From positions 153,200,511 to 153,264,510 of the forward strand of contig OV884059.1 in assembly GCA_930367215.1 (NCBI GenBank): a stretch of DNA of 64,000 nucleotides, given 5' to 3'. Position numbers and translations under genes: made by a program. The stretch comes from Pollenia angustigena (Eukaryota > Arthropoda > Insecta > Diptera > Polleniidae). The notes below the pieces were generated by a model that was not told the DNA's origin, searched no databases, and was given only the letters and a program-made list of their open reading frames with translations. Positions 12,727 through 23,217 of the stretch are shown here, piece by piece; positions within the stretch are counted from its first letter, which is position 1; each line of letters begins with the position of its first letter.

Positions 12727-15700
12727 GTGTGAATGTTTTATGGTATGTTTTCTTTAATATTTATCTTTCTTAAAAGAGGTGATATTTGATAAAAATTATT
12801 TCAAACAAATTTTCTTACATGGTCTGTAATTTAAGGAAGAATTCGAAAAGAAATATGTTATTCGGATTAACGGTAAATTTTTATTTTATTATAATCATTA
12901 TTCGATTAAATTATTACGGAAAATATTTCACGTTCGAAATGTCACGTATCGACCCAGATTTTGGCTTAAAAAAAAGAAAATACAGAAGATTTTGGAATCA
13001 AACCAAAACATTTTAATGTTACATTGCTAAGTCAAATTCTGAAAGTAGTTTGACTAAAAAATTGTGACAGGTTTCGCTGAATCACGCCTTTTTATACATG
13101 GCCACAAAAACTACTTCTGTATTTTTCACGTTCGAACCGCTACTTCTTTTGCCATTATCTTTGACCTAGAATCGCACCCTCCATAAACTTTAGCATAGAT
13201 AACAGTGCTTTCTTTGTGCTATTATTTAAGGGTTAAGAGAACGTAAAAATATTTTTTGTTTAAAATGTTATAGCATTTTTGATGCGTACGACTGTCACGT
13301 TCAACACTTTGGAATTACCCATAAGTGCTAACAAATATTTTCTTAAATTATCGGTTCTTAAAAGCTGCTTTACTTTTCGAATAAATTATAAAGAGTAAAA
13401 CTGCAGGAGTTTAAAAGGCAAACATTCTTTAGGAAATGAAATCTTTTAAAATTTTTTTAAAATAATTTTTAGCAAAACTACAGTTTTAACGAACGGTTTT
13501 TAAACAGAGTTCGTGACAGATTTGCAAAGGGTTCGCAAGGAAAAACATATTTGAATCACTTAGTCCAGAACGGGAACTACTGACATTTACCATTGTTAAA
13601 AGTAGCTTCTTAGACAACTTTTAGTAAAGTCAGTTCTCCTCTCTACGAGCTAAGAACATAAAACTTGCACTGTTTAAATTGATTATCTCAAAATGAATGT
13701 TTTTTATTTTAGTAGTCCCCTTTCTGCGCTTAGCGATTCATTTGAACTAACTAAAAAGCAATGTTACCAGAAGTATGATTTTTATATATTTTGGCGGTTG
13801 TTTTAAAAATCTCTTAAAACACACATGCAGTACACATTAAAGCCCAACTATAACATGCATAACCTTTAGTGTCAGACCGATTACTCGGCTTCGGTATGGC
13901 CAAAAATAATAAACTACAAGCTTTTTCAAAATTTGGCTGTGAAAATTACTATATTGTTTCTGAAACAGGTAAACAAGCTAGCAATATCGGAAATAGTTTC
14001 ATTATTTTCTGTTTATGATCAAGCCAATGATTTGATATAACAAGTTCTGTTAAGAAAAAACTTTTTTGTTGGTTTTTTTTTTTTAACTAAAAACCTTTTT
14101 CTTTTTTTGAAAAATATCCAGACGTAATATTCTTATCTAACCGCTGTAAAAAATCGTGCTATTTGGTTTATTTTTAGGTAATGAACAATTTTAAATTTTT
14201 TCTTGTTATGATTTTAAATAAGTAAAGTTCGGCTTCGGTTCGGTGGAATTTAGCCAATTTCGCCGAGCTTCTGCATCGCCCTAAAAAAGTGGCTTCGGTC
14301 GGACACTAATAACCAGGGAAACCATTAATATGCAATTGCATGTTTTGCCTTGGGCGACCAATGAAGGAACAGAGAATGTATTTATTCGTTTTAGACCTTT
14401 TTATGAATTTTGGCATCGATTTGTTAGTGCATATTTTTGAATTCGAATTAAAAGCAACAATTTCTTTTTTTGCCAGTGAAGAAGTGCAAGAAATGTCAGT
14501 TTTTTAGTTTAAACGCTGCTCAGAATCACTTTTTAAAGTGATCTAACCATATCCATCCGTCCGTCTGGTGATTGTCTGTCCTTGTTTACCTTGTGCGCCA
14601 AGTACCAGTTTCTATTTTGTAGATAATTTGATTAAATAATATCTTCTTTCAAAATTAGACTCTTTGTGTCCGTAAACCATCCAATTATGTATTTTCTGCA
14701 ACATAAATTATTTTCGAATCGGTTTTTTTAAATATTGTTATTATATTGTTGAATATTTTTGCCTGTATCATAAAAATATTTTAAATTTAATAAAGGTTTA
14801 CAAAACAAATTTTGTATTTAAATTTTCCTTAATAAACGTTTGTTAAACTTAATAATCGTTCATGGATACCGGTGTTTGTCTTCAAATGAGCAATTTTTTA
14901 ATTTTAGGGCATATTTTAACAATTTTCAGGACATATTTTCCTGTTTTTACTGCATATTTCATGCGCATAAACGCGTTTTTTAAGCATATTTCTGGTTTCC
15001 CTGCTAATAACATTGCTTAACCGTACGTCATTGCTTAAGCAAATTACAGTTTCATAAAACTTAACAAAAAGTTTCTTATTGGAATAACTTGAAAACGATT
15101 CAATTTAGTCATGTAAAAAAGAAGTTCAAAAACAAAAAACCATATTAACTTAAAGCCGTGCTTACATTGGCTTTTAATTTGCCCAGTAGTTTCTGAAATA
15201 TCGTTGAAGTTTTGAAAAAAAAAAAAATTAAATTTTTGTTCGTTAAAAATTCATAAAAAATAAAAATGCGACAAAAATCACAGTTTTGGTTTAAAAACAT
15301 TTATTTAACATATTTCGAATCAACTGAGTTTATATCATTGTAACCGGTGCAAAACTTTTGATTTTATTCATAATTTACTGAGAAAACTGAATAGATAACA
15401 AGAGTGCTATATTCGGCTGTGCCGAATCTTATATACCCTTCACTATTGTGCGAGCAGAATACAGAGCAACTAGACAAAAACTAAATAATTTTTACATATA
15501 TATACATATTTACAATACTTAAAACTTCATTATAAATAAAATTTAATAAGCGAAAACTGGTAAATATATTTTTTAAATCGTTTTTAGAACATAAAAAAAA
15601 TAAAAATATTGAAAAAAAAAATTTCTTTTGATATGCAAGGGATATCCATATGTCATATAACAGTCCAAAAAATCAGGGTTTTAACAATTTTTTATATTTT

Positions 15701-18700
15701 TTGTACTCTCCCATATTTTGTGGGATGCTGTGTATTGATAACCTAAATGTGTGCACCTAATTTGAAAGCTTTGGCTCTTGCCGTTCTCAAGATATACAGA
15801 AAAAAGTAATAAGAATACCACAACAAGGGATTTTTGGAAAAAATTAGAGGTAGTCGTGGTTTTTTGCTCATATCTTAGCCGTTTGTGGACCGATCTTTCT
15901 GAATTTCAATAGCAAACAATTCCGGACCCTATGTGACATAAATGTAGAATAACCTGGCCCCCATCATATATGGGATCTTCGGAAAATCCTTTTCAACGGA
16001 CAGACGGATATGGTTAAATCAAGTTCTCTCCTCATAAGGACCCAGAATATATATGGGCATTTCCATCATGTCGAACGTGACCATCGTACACATTTAAAGT
16101 TAAAAAAAAGTCAAAATAAAACGTATATTTATTTTGGCAATAGATTCAAGTTATAGCTTTTAATTAGCCCTATAATTGGTGCTATTGTTCATTTTGATAA
16201 ATTGTTTCGTTTTCAAGAAAATTGAAAAAAAAACAAGGCATTTGCACGTGACGAAAACAGAAGTGGTTTTTGTGGCCATTTTTTCGAATGCCGATTTCAA
16301 CGAAACCTGAGGCAATATTTGAATGCAAAAAATTGTAGAATGTTATGCACTCATATCTCTTAAAAATGGCTGTCATTTTAAATAAAAATAATGTATACTT
16401 TTTTTTATTTAGCGATTAGCTGTCGCACGTGATCTGTCGCACATGACATTTTTTTCCATCATGATATATATGTTGATTAGACCGGGTCGACCTCCAAACA
16501 AAAAAAAAAAAAGTTGTGCCAGTCAACCCCTAGAATGAAAGATATATCAATGAAGTTTCTAAAACAGGAAACATTTTTTTGCCACGACCCAAAATACAGC
16601 CCTTTTGGTTTTTTATATTTAGCGCTGCCATTTAAAGTCCGATCTCATCATATTGCATATCGTTTTTCATGGCTTGATAGTGGCTTCATTTTTGTCTTTA
16701 GTGACTTTTTAATCCGACCTCAAATTCTGGGCGCCACTTATTATGCCATCTCGGATCCTTCCCCCAAATGTCAAATTTTTTTTACGTGCCAAGGAAGTCC
16801 TTCTAAAACTACGTATGTATAGATTTTAATATTTAGTACACGCCCACAAATTAAGCCCCTTTTATCTTTTCCACACATATCCTACATTAAATCAGGTAGA
16901 AGCCAATACAAGCAATAATATTTTCATCAGTCAAGCCCTAAAATAAAAGGTATATTTATTAAGTTTGAAAAACTTTAAAAAAATTGTTTTTGCCACGCCC
17001 TAAATTACAGCCCTTTTTGTTTTATATACATACATATATGTATAGCATCGTCATTTAAAGTCTAATCTCATCGTATCGTATATCATTGTTAATGGCTAGA
17101 ATATGGCTTTATTTTTGAATTTAGTGCTTTTTTTTGCTCATCTAGATTTAAATGATTGAAATGTATATATTAACATAAATAAATCATTTACATATATAAA
17201 AAATTATTTTCAAATTATTAATTTTCACACTTACGATGTCGCACGTGAACAACTTTATATAAGTACCAAGATCATAAATCTTGCTATTTAACAGACATTT
17301 TTTTTATTTTAATATTATAAAAAATTTTTGTTTGGCCTGGTAATTTGATGAGCTTTCTACTTTTACTTTCGACGCATTGATAGAAAATGATTTTTTTCAA
17401 TGTCGCACATGACATCGAAATATGAGATAATACAAAGAAAAAAATTACAGTTATTTGCAATCGCATAGTTTCTTGTGCATTCTTTTTTGACTCTTTGGAC
17501 CTTCCGAAATGTTTTAGAGAAAAAGTGAATGCATAATGTCTCTCTTAAAGAACTGCTATCATAGCAAAACGTACAATAGAAATATCCAAATAAGAAAATT
17601 TGCACTTTATCCACTTTGCATTCATAAATCTTGAAATGGGTTATAAATAAATATAAAATTTTTTTACTTTTATTAAATTTGATTGTTTTCCTGTTAAAAT
17701 ATGATAAAACAAAGTCTTTTCAAGAAATTATAATTTTTTTGTTGCGGTGGACCTTTCGGTGGAAATGCCCATATACTTTATAGGGTCTTAGATCAATATT
17801 GTAGAAATTACAAACGGAAAGACAAACTTATATATACCCTTTTCCACCTGAGGTGAAGGGTATAAAAATCGCGATTTACACAGCCTTTAATGAATAGTAC
17901 AGTTATGGTTTTTTGAACTTTTAATTGTTGAAAAAAAAGTTAAAAATATGATTTGTACCTGTAACTTAAAAATGTGGGCTGATGGAGCAAAACGAAGATT
18001 AGATTTGAAATCAGCGACTTCTAATTAATAAAAAAAATTGCATCAAACCTCTAATCAACCCAAAAAAGTTCAATTTTGTTCCCTTGTATTATTCTTTTCC
18101 TCTTTTTCTTAAAAACTCAAGACTTGACGACTAAAACTTGAAAAGTGTAAACCAGCAATAACTAAAGTTTAAGTTAAATATGTAATGTGCATTAGAGAAA
18201 ATGCTATTTATTTTCCTCTCTTTCCTAAAAACTAAAGATTTGACGACTAAAACTTGAGAGTGTCAGCCAGCATTTAGAGCCACTAAAATTAAAAAAAAGA
18301 GCTAACTAAAAATAATAAATTTCATTTAATCAGATTTACAATTTAAATTTCATTTTTAGTTTTAAGGAAATGAGTTTTCTACTTAAAGCATCCACACAAT
18401 TCTATAACTCGTCCATAACGACCACGAACCTTAGATGTCTGAGTACAGGACTGAATTTTTATTCAAATGCTAAAAATAGTTACAAACAACAATTAAGATG
18501 TAAATCTCAAAATGCCACAAATTCAAAGAACAAAACCAAAACTTACAATTCCATCTATACATTGTTTACATTGGGTGGTATTACAATGGGTTATTTTATT
18601 TTCAATAATATGGATAAAATGAAAAAAGTTCAAATGCAATCATTAGAAGCTCCAAACAAAACGTCTTATGTCCGGAAACAACAGTCAGAAAATATCGATA

Positions 18701-21700
18701 AAGACGAGGTTTGTAAATTATGGCATTTGACTGAACGCAAAGATTTACCTACTTACAAATTAGAAGAGGTGAACAAACATAATAGTTTGGAAAAGGCCGT
18801 CTGGGTTACTTATGGCATTGGTGTATATGACATAACAAAGTTTATACCCAATCATCCTGGTAGTGATAAGATTATGTTGGGTGCTGGTAGTGCTATAGAT
18901 CCCTTCTGGGCTATTTATCAGCAACACAATAACAAGGAAATCTTACAACTATTAGAATCGTTTCGTATTGGTAATCTTAGCCCAGAAGATAAGGTAAGCA
19001 CCGATGATTTGGGTTCAATTTGGGCCATGGAACCTAAAAGACATCCCTTGCTTAAGCCGACATCTGAAAGACCATTTAATGCTGAACCTCCTTTATTTTT
19101 ATTGGCTGAAAACTTGTATACACCGAATGAATTCTTTTATGTAAGAAATCATTTACCAGTGCCAGTAATTGAAGAGGGTTCCTATGAACTAGAGGTAAAA
19201 ATATCAACCGATAAAGCGGGTGCTAAAAAAGAGCATAAAACTTTAACTTTTAAGGAAATACAAGCTTTACCAAAGCACACAGTGTCAGCAGCTGTAATGT
19301 GTGGTGGCAATAGACGTTCCGAAATGACGAAATTTAAAGGTGTTAAAGGTATACGAATGAAAATAATAATTTTGTTATTTGTTTTGCTAAAATTTCTTAT
19401 TTAAGGTCTATCATGGGGTGCTGGAGCTGTTGGCAATGCCAAGTGGTCAGGAGCTCGTCTGCGTGATATTTTATTGGCCATGGGTGTAAAGCCAAACGAA
19501 AAATTGCATGTTATTTTTGAGGGTGCTGATTTAGATCCCACAGCCCATCCCTATGGAGCCTCCATACCTCTCTCGAAAGCTTTAGATGAAAGAGGAGATG
19601 TATTATTAGCCTACGAAATGAATGGAAAACCTTTAAATCGTGATCATGGATATCCCATACGTGTTATAGTACCAGGAACGGTAGGCGCCCGTAATGTAAA
19701 ATGGCTAACTCATATTGAAGTATCGGAAAGTGAGTCAAGTTCACATTGGCAGCAAAATGACTACAAAGGTTTTAGCCCCAGCACAGATTGGGATACTGTA
19801 GACTTTACAAAATCTCCAGCCATACAAGCTATGCCTGTTACTTCGGCTATTTGTACACCAGCTCCCGGTGATAAAGTTAAAATTTCCGAAGATGGTTTTA
19901 TAGAAGTACGTGGCTATGCTTGGTCTGGTGGTGGTCGCCGCATTGTTCGTGTTGATTTAACAGCCGATAAGGGTAAAAGTTGGCATGTAGCCACGTTAGA
20001 ACAAGAAGATGAACCAGATGGTCGCCACTACGGTTGGTCTCTATGGAAAATTCGCATGCCTGTTGATATTGAGCTTCAAGGAAAAGAAATAGAAATTTGG
20101 GCCAAGGCTGTAGATTCAGCATATAATGTACAGCCCGAATCATTTGAAAATATTTGGAACCTACGTGGTGTTCTCTCGAATGCTTATCATCGTATTAATG
20201 TATCTTTACAGTAAAAAGAGAACTCTCGAGATTTATTTTAAAATAAAATAAAATTAATTTAAACTGTAAACAATTTTGATATTTTGTTGTTTTTAAGTTT
20301 TAAAAACTCCAATTTCAAATACAATGACCTAACAACCAAAAATCAAATAAAGTTGAAGTTTTAAGATTCAAATCAAATGAAAACAAACAAGTGCATTTTA
20401 GTAATGTTAGAAAATTTGTATACAAAAAGCAAAAAAAATGAGGTTATACGTATTTAAATGGGAAGTAAACAAAAATTTTTTTTCAAATCCATTATTAAAA
20501 ATCCTAAAAATAACTTGTCGAAAAATTGCTTAAGCAATAACTCAAACAAAATATATAAGTAAACAAAAATCCTAAATTTTACCAATAGTTAAATCTACAA
20601 GCACAAATCTAACAAAAATTATTTGACAAAAAAATAACTATTTACTGTATAAGAACTATCTTTGTTACCCTCCACCGAGAGTAAGAATACTAAAGGAGTG
20701 GGCTTTTTTTGGGATCTGTAAATAATGAAATAATCTTTATAAAACCTGAGGCGTATAAAAGTCTATTCCAAAAGAACGCTTTATATGGGTCTATGGTAAA
20801 TAATCGTCCAATCTTAAAGAAATTTGTTCTTTTCTTTCAAAATCGGCTATAGGTATAGGGAATAAAAATTTTCAAATTCTCAAAGATTTTACACTTACCG
20901 GATGGAGACGAATCCCTTGTAGCCTGACCGGATGAATCCTTTGAGCTGGCACCTTCTTTTTCCTTTTCCCTTTCCCGCTCTCTTTCACGTTCCTTTTCTT
21001 TTTCACGTTCTCTTTCGCGTTCTTTTTCCTTTTCCTTTTCTCTTTCTTTTTCCTTTTCTCTTTCACGTTCTTTCTCTTTTTCTTTCTCGCGCTCCCTTTC
21101 TTTCTCACGTTCCTTTTCTCTTTCACGCTCTTTTTCACGTTCCTTTTCCTTAGCATCCTCCTTTTCACGTTCTTTGTTAGCAGCAGCAGCTTTAATCCTG
21201 GACAAAGGAACATCACCCTCATCTTTATCTTTAACCGTTTTCTCTTCATATTTCTCGACCAAAGCTTTAACTTTAGTGGATGCTGTTGAGGCACCTCCCA
21301 ATGAAGATTTCCGTTTGTTCTTTTGTATAGTTTCTTGGCTACTAGATTCACTAGTATTTTCTGATTCTTCGGTAATGGAAGAATTAGCCGCAGCTGATGT
21401 AGAGGGGGTAGATACAATGGTTAATAAAGCATTGTTGGTTGAAGTAGTGGCTAATTTTGAAATGGGTGTAGGTACATCTTTATTCACATCTTGAGGCTTG
21501 GGAGAAGCCACAGAATTGGCACGTACTAAAGAGCGGCCTTTGCTGCGATTAGAATTTCGTGGTGACATTAACATGGAACAACCCAATTTACGATGAAATT
21601 CTCCATAGGGCTGCAGAAATTTTTTAAAAGCCTGTTTTACTAAATTCGTAATGCTGACAGTAACTGGCGTTAAGCCTAGACGTAAAGCAATAGATTTCCA

Positions 21701-23217
21701 TTGATTTTGAGAGGTTACTCGATTGTAACCTCCTCTTTTTTGAACAGCACGAAACAAACGATAAAGATCTACATCTTTATTTTGTATAGAGGGTACTTTA
21801 TTGAGCGGGGTGCCGCGATCGTCCATGTATTTGTAGAGTTGTGCAACAAAACGATCTTTTTCCTCGCGAGGCTCATCATCTGAGGAGTCTGAATCAATTT
21901 CATCTTCATTTTCACTTGAAGAATTACTAAGACCAAACAAGGCATCACGATCCCAATGGGGTGGCAGGACATCACTATCCAAATACTCCAAAGCGGCTTG
22001 TACCGCGGGACCATCTTGTTTTGCGGCCGCCTCTCGAGTGAATTCTGTTGCCTCCTTCTTAGGCACCGTATAATAACGACCATCTTTAAAGGAACGCACC
22101 AAATATTCATCTTTAACCCGTATACGAACAGTAGCCTGAGCTGTCGGAGCAACAACTAAGCCTGGAAACCATTTTTCTTTGTCCTTTTTCTTCGATTCTG
22201 TTTCGATACATACAACTTTGCCAATATGTTCTTCCTTTTCGTTGACAACTTCCTTAGCATCACTTTCATCGTCTTCATCCGAGCTTTCATCATTCATGTG
22301 ACCACGACGTCGACCTCGACGTCCACCTACAACTGGATTCCCAAAATGCTCTGGATGTGTTAATGGCAGCTGATCCAAAGTTTCACTTTCATTAAAATGG
22401 CGCCCACTCTTAATACACAACGCGGTACGACGTAAGGTAGTGATGTCACCATCATCAAAGACCACAGTGTATTGGGAACAATCTTGTATCTTGGTTACCG
22501 TGGCCTCAACATAATCCTTACGATCCGGATGACGAACTTCAACCACAGCACCAACTCTTAATTGGCCTGGTGAGGCTTTGATATCGTCATCCGAAACAAC
22601 GCCAGAGCCTAGACCTTGTTTATAGGCAACTTTTACTTTAATGTTGCGTACAACTTCACTCACTTTGGCTTCACAAAAGGCTCCCTTATATTTGGCACTA
22701 ACCTCCGTGCCTACTTGAAGATAGGGTGGATCGTCCACTTGCTAATAGTAGAAAAATAAAATTTATAACTACATACATACAGTTTGATTTTTGTGTTATA
22801 CGATACTGTAAAAATGTGTGATGCTAGAATTTCTTTTGGATATCCTGGTTAAAAGAAGAAAGTTTTGAATTTAAAAACAAATATGTATGATTTTTATTCT
22901 AGCCAGACATTTACTAATATAGGTATAAAGTACACATTAGTTATAACCAACATTTAGCATAAGGTGTTTTTTTTGCATAAGGTGTTTAAATTTTATTTAA
23001 AATTTACTTTAATTACTACAGTTCACAAAATTTATTGTTATTCTGCAAATTCCCATTTTTCTTATAAAAATTTGCAAATCCGAATTGTCGTTGACATGAG
23101 TAGCAAAATTATTTCAATTAACAGATTTAAAATTTTGATCCTTTCCTCCTTTACTATATTAGCAACATACATATACACACAATTTTCTCTGATTCTCAAG
23201 ACGCCACTAACCTGCAT
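5003..23217 (-). CDS. htk: ARID4-family chromatin protein, hat-trick orthologue (5 coding exons)
   Basis: Seen: five coding exons on the minus strand (23217-23212, 22741-20899, 10864-5501, 5416-5264, 5190-5003) join with GT-AG borders and matching phases to 7554 nt, that is 2517 residues plus stop. Domain order is N-terminal interdigitated Tudor (about 4-125, with VGTEVSAKYKGAFCEAKV), RBB1NT (about 170-268), ARID (about 297-392), a Lys/Glu/Arg-rich helix (about 525-605), chromobarrel (about 650-725, with YHEKKVTYEAKV and WNNRYDEWVPRERI), a very long Ser/Thr/Pro/Gln-rich low-complexity region, and a basic helical C-terminus. Known: this order is that of ARID4A/ARID4B, Rb- and Sin3-HDAC-associated chromatin regulators; the Drosophila member is hat-trick. 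Inferred: nuclear chromatin reader and co-repressor scaffold. The 10-kb third intron (20898-10865) contains sulfite oxidase on the other strand and many transposons. Splice choices are from sequence only; alternative exons are possible. Confidence 0.93.
5264..5416 (-). CDS. htk: htk coding exon 4
   Basis: 153-nt exon. The acceptor CCTTTTCAG ends at 5417; the donor TTGG|GTAAGT is at 5264/5263. It translates in frame to AGSDSDDNSDNISQ, a His/Gln-rich stretch, and PCPYNFLVQL. Phases of 1 on both sides keep the frame. Confidence 0.88.
5501..10864 (-). CDS. htk: htk coding exon 3: chromobarrel domain and long disordered region
   Basis: 5364-nt exon. The acceptor TTTATTTCAG ends at 10865 and the donor is ACAG|GTTACT at 5501/5500; both phases are 1. 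The frame runs upstream of 10772 through SNVSNKKDKTQRKQSVQ to the acceptor, so the apparent start at 10772 (a GTG) is not a real start. The chromobarrel lies at the exon's 5' end. The rest is Ser/Thr/Ala/Pro-rich with poly-Ala and poly-Gln tracts (AAAQAAAAA, QQQQQ) and a basic RKRRRPRK run that could be a nuclear localisation signal. Such length and low complexity fit fly chromatin proteins. Confidence 0.93.
10925..11102. other. htk intron 3, segment next to exon 3
   Basis: AT-rich intron sequence without recognisable elements. The polypyrimidine-like stretch before the exon 3 acceptor is short. Confidence 0.4.
11103..11810. mobile_element. hAT-like non-autonomous element, degenerate
   Basis: Left end CAGGGATGGAAAATTAAAAT; the right end, inverted, reads CAGGCATGGAACATTTAGTA. 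Flanks CTAAAGCA and CTAAAATA match at six of eight positions, as an eroded 8-bp duplication would. The MITE at 11482-11624 sits inside it. No transposase remains. Confidence 0.55.
11482..11624. mobile_element. Palindromic MITE of 143 bp, TTA target duplication
   Basis: Ends GTCTGGGTTTACACTATGAA and its inverted match AACTTTCAAAGTGAGAACCC then AGAC. It is flanked by TTA at 11479-11481 and 11625-11627. The inner part has AGAGAGGAAGAGAA against TTCTCTCCCCTCTC. Architecture and size match the MITE at 28139-28280. Confidence 0.78.
12065..12201. mobile_element. Small palindromic MITE
   Basis: CATCAGACAGCGTAGAGTTA followed by TGCTGTCAATTTTTTT is matched inverted by AAAAATTGACAGCTAGC and CTAACTACCTCTGATG. 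It lies in the large htk intron and is followed by TA-rich microsatellite DNA. Confidence 0.65.
12352..12412. repeat. ATAC/ATGT microsatellite
   Basis: Alternating TATATACATACATATATATG and TATGTATGTTTG blocks. Similar short blocks occur at 12030-12065. Confidence 0.6.
12491..13320. mobile_element. TIR element, family with ATGGGCATTTCC ends, copy 1
   Basis: Left end TATGGGCATTTCCGTCAAAA; the right end, inverted, reads TATGGGTAATTCCAAAGTGT then TGAACGTGACAGTCG. The same arrangement is at 16050-17775. Subterminal CACGTT/CACGTA motifs recur. The only open frame, 12786-13016, has no recognisable domain. Confidence 0.65.
12676..12724. repeat. (TA)n microsatellite
   Basis: About 24 uninterrupted TA dinucleotides inside the element at 12491-13320. 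Confidence 0.9.
13866..14309. mobile_element. Short TIR element with TTAGTGTCNGACCGA ends
   Basis: Left TTAGTGTCAGACCGATTACT; the right end inverted is TTAGTGTCCGACCGAAGCCA. GCTTCGGT-type motifs repeat near both ends. Its right edge overlaps the target duplication of the hAT element that follows. Confidence 0.6.
14314..15003. mobile_element. Non-autonomous hAT element with perfect 8-bp target duplication
   Basis: Starts CAGGGAAACCATTAATATGC and ends with the inverted match GCATATTTCTGGTTTCCCTG. It is flanked on both sides by CTAATAAC (14306-14313 and 15004-15011). Eight-base duplications and CAGGG ends are diagnostic of hAT. It is 690 bp, with no transposase frame. Confidence 0.88.
15012..15395. 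other. Intron spacer
   Basis: AT-rich htk intron sequence with no feature I can support. Confidence 0.35.
15399..17872. mobile_element. Element with TATACCCTTCAC-type ends, invaded by another element
   Basis: Begins AAGAGTGCTATATTCGGCTG then TGCCGAATCTTATATACCCTTCAC, and ends ACCTGAGGTGAAGGGTATAA. The last twelve bases are the inverted form of the left motif. The right part also has GGACAGACGGATATGG (near 16000), whose relative occurs inverted at about 14545. It is split by the element at 16050-17775. Confidence 0.5.
16050..17775. mobile_element. TIR element, family with ATGGGCATTTCC ends, copy 2
   Basis: Left TATGGGCATTTCCATCATGT then CGAACGTGACCATCG; right GGACCTTTCGGTGGAAATGC then CCATA. 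It contains at least four copies of TGTCGCACGTGA or TGTCGCACATGA (16421, 16433, 17238, 17401), which may be binding sites for the enzyme that moves it. Open frames inside (16182-16376, 16514-16822, 17284-17614) have no recognised domain. Confidence 0.7.
17880..18360. repeat. MITE remnants upstream of sulfite oxidase
   Basis: Two related segments, 18096-18152 and 18218-18272, share CCTAAAAACT, then AGACTTGACGACTAAAACTT or a near match, and a tail like CCAGCA. They resemble the right half of the MITE at 28139-28280 (TAAAAACTCAAGACTTGACG). The sulfite oxidase promoter must lie in or next to this material. Confidence 0.5.
18370..20214 (+). CDS. shop: Sulfite oxidase (shopper orthologue), nested in the htk intron
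   Basis: Seen: two exons, 18370-19348 and 19406-20214, split by a 57-bp intron (donor AAAG|GTATAC, acceptor TTAAG), giving 595 residues. Order: Ser/Thr/Arg-rich N-terminus fitting a mitochondrial presequence, a hydrophobic segment (about 61-78), a cytochrome b5 haem domain (about 110-205; haem ligands probably the His in NHPGS near 162 and in QQHNN near 187), the molybdopterin domain with AAVMCGGNRRSEM whose Cys311 is the expected molybdenum ligand, then the Mo-co dimerisation domain (AICTPAPGDKVKI, VRGYAWSGGGRRIVRVD). Known: oxidises sulfite to sulfate and passes electrons to cytochrome c in the mitochondrial intermembrane space; in Drosophila it is called shopper. AATAAA signals follow at 20242-20252. 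It is transcribed against htk from within that gene's intron, about 700 bp beyond the upstream htk exon. All key residues look intact. Confidence 0.94.
20270..20830. other. Spacer between sulfite oxidase and htk exon 2
   Basis: AT-rich. A fragment at 20668-20690 (TTACCCTCCACCGAGAG) resembles the end of a dispersed element. No gene is visible. Confidence 0.35.
20899..22741 (-). CDS. htk: htk coding exon 2: Tudor, RBB1NT and ARID domains
   Basis: Single 1843-nt exon. The acceptor is CTATTAG before CAAGTGG at 22741; the donor is CCG|GTAAGTG at 20899/20898, phase 1. It carries the Tudor pair, RBB1NT (KEKWFPGLVVAPTA, RVKDEYLVRSFKDGRYY), an acidic linker, and ARID (FVAQLYKYMDDRGTPLNKVP, KRGGYNRVTSQNQWKSIALR). 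Towards its 3' end is a roughly 80-residue stretch made almost only of Lys, Glu and Arg, probably a single alpha helix or coiled coil. Open frames on the opposite strand across this exon are shadows. Confidence 0.93.
22742..23211 (-). other. htk intron 1
   Basis: GTTAGT donor at 23211 and TACTATTAG acceptor ending at 22742, 470 bp. No element was recognised inside. Confidence 0.6.
23212..23217 (-). CDS. htk: htk coding exon 1 (initiator ATG and one Gln codon)
   Basis: On the minus strand AAAATGCAG is followed by a GTTAGT donor. ATG CAG joins in phase 0 to CAA GTG GAC of the next exon and gives MQQVDDPPYLQVGTEV, matching the start of ARID4 proteins, which begin a few residues before the DEPAYLTVGT-like motif. 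The reading frame stays open upstream of this ATG to about 23268 but without another ATG. The run TTTTCTTCAG just before AAAATG also looks like a splice acceptor, so this could be a tiny exon preceded by a separate 5' UTR exon. Confidence 0.75.

Noticed and set aside
20872..21417. Lys/Arg-rich open frame in another frame of htk exon 2
   Set aside because: Produced by frameshifted reading of the Lys/Glu/Arg repeat; the Tudor/ARID frame is continuous through it.
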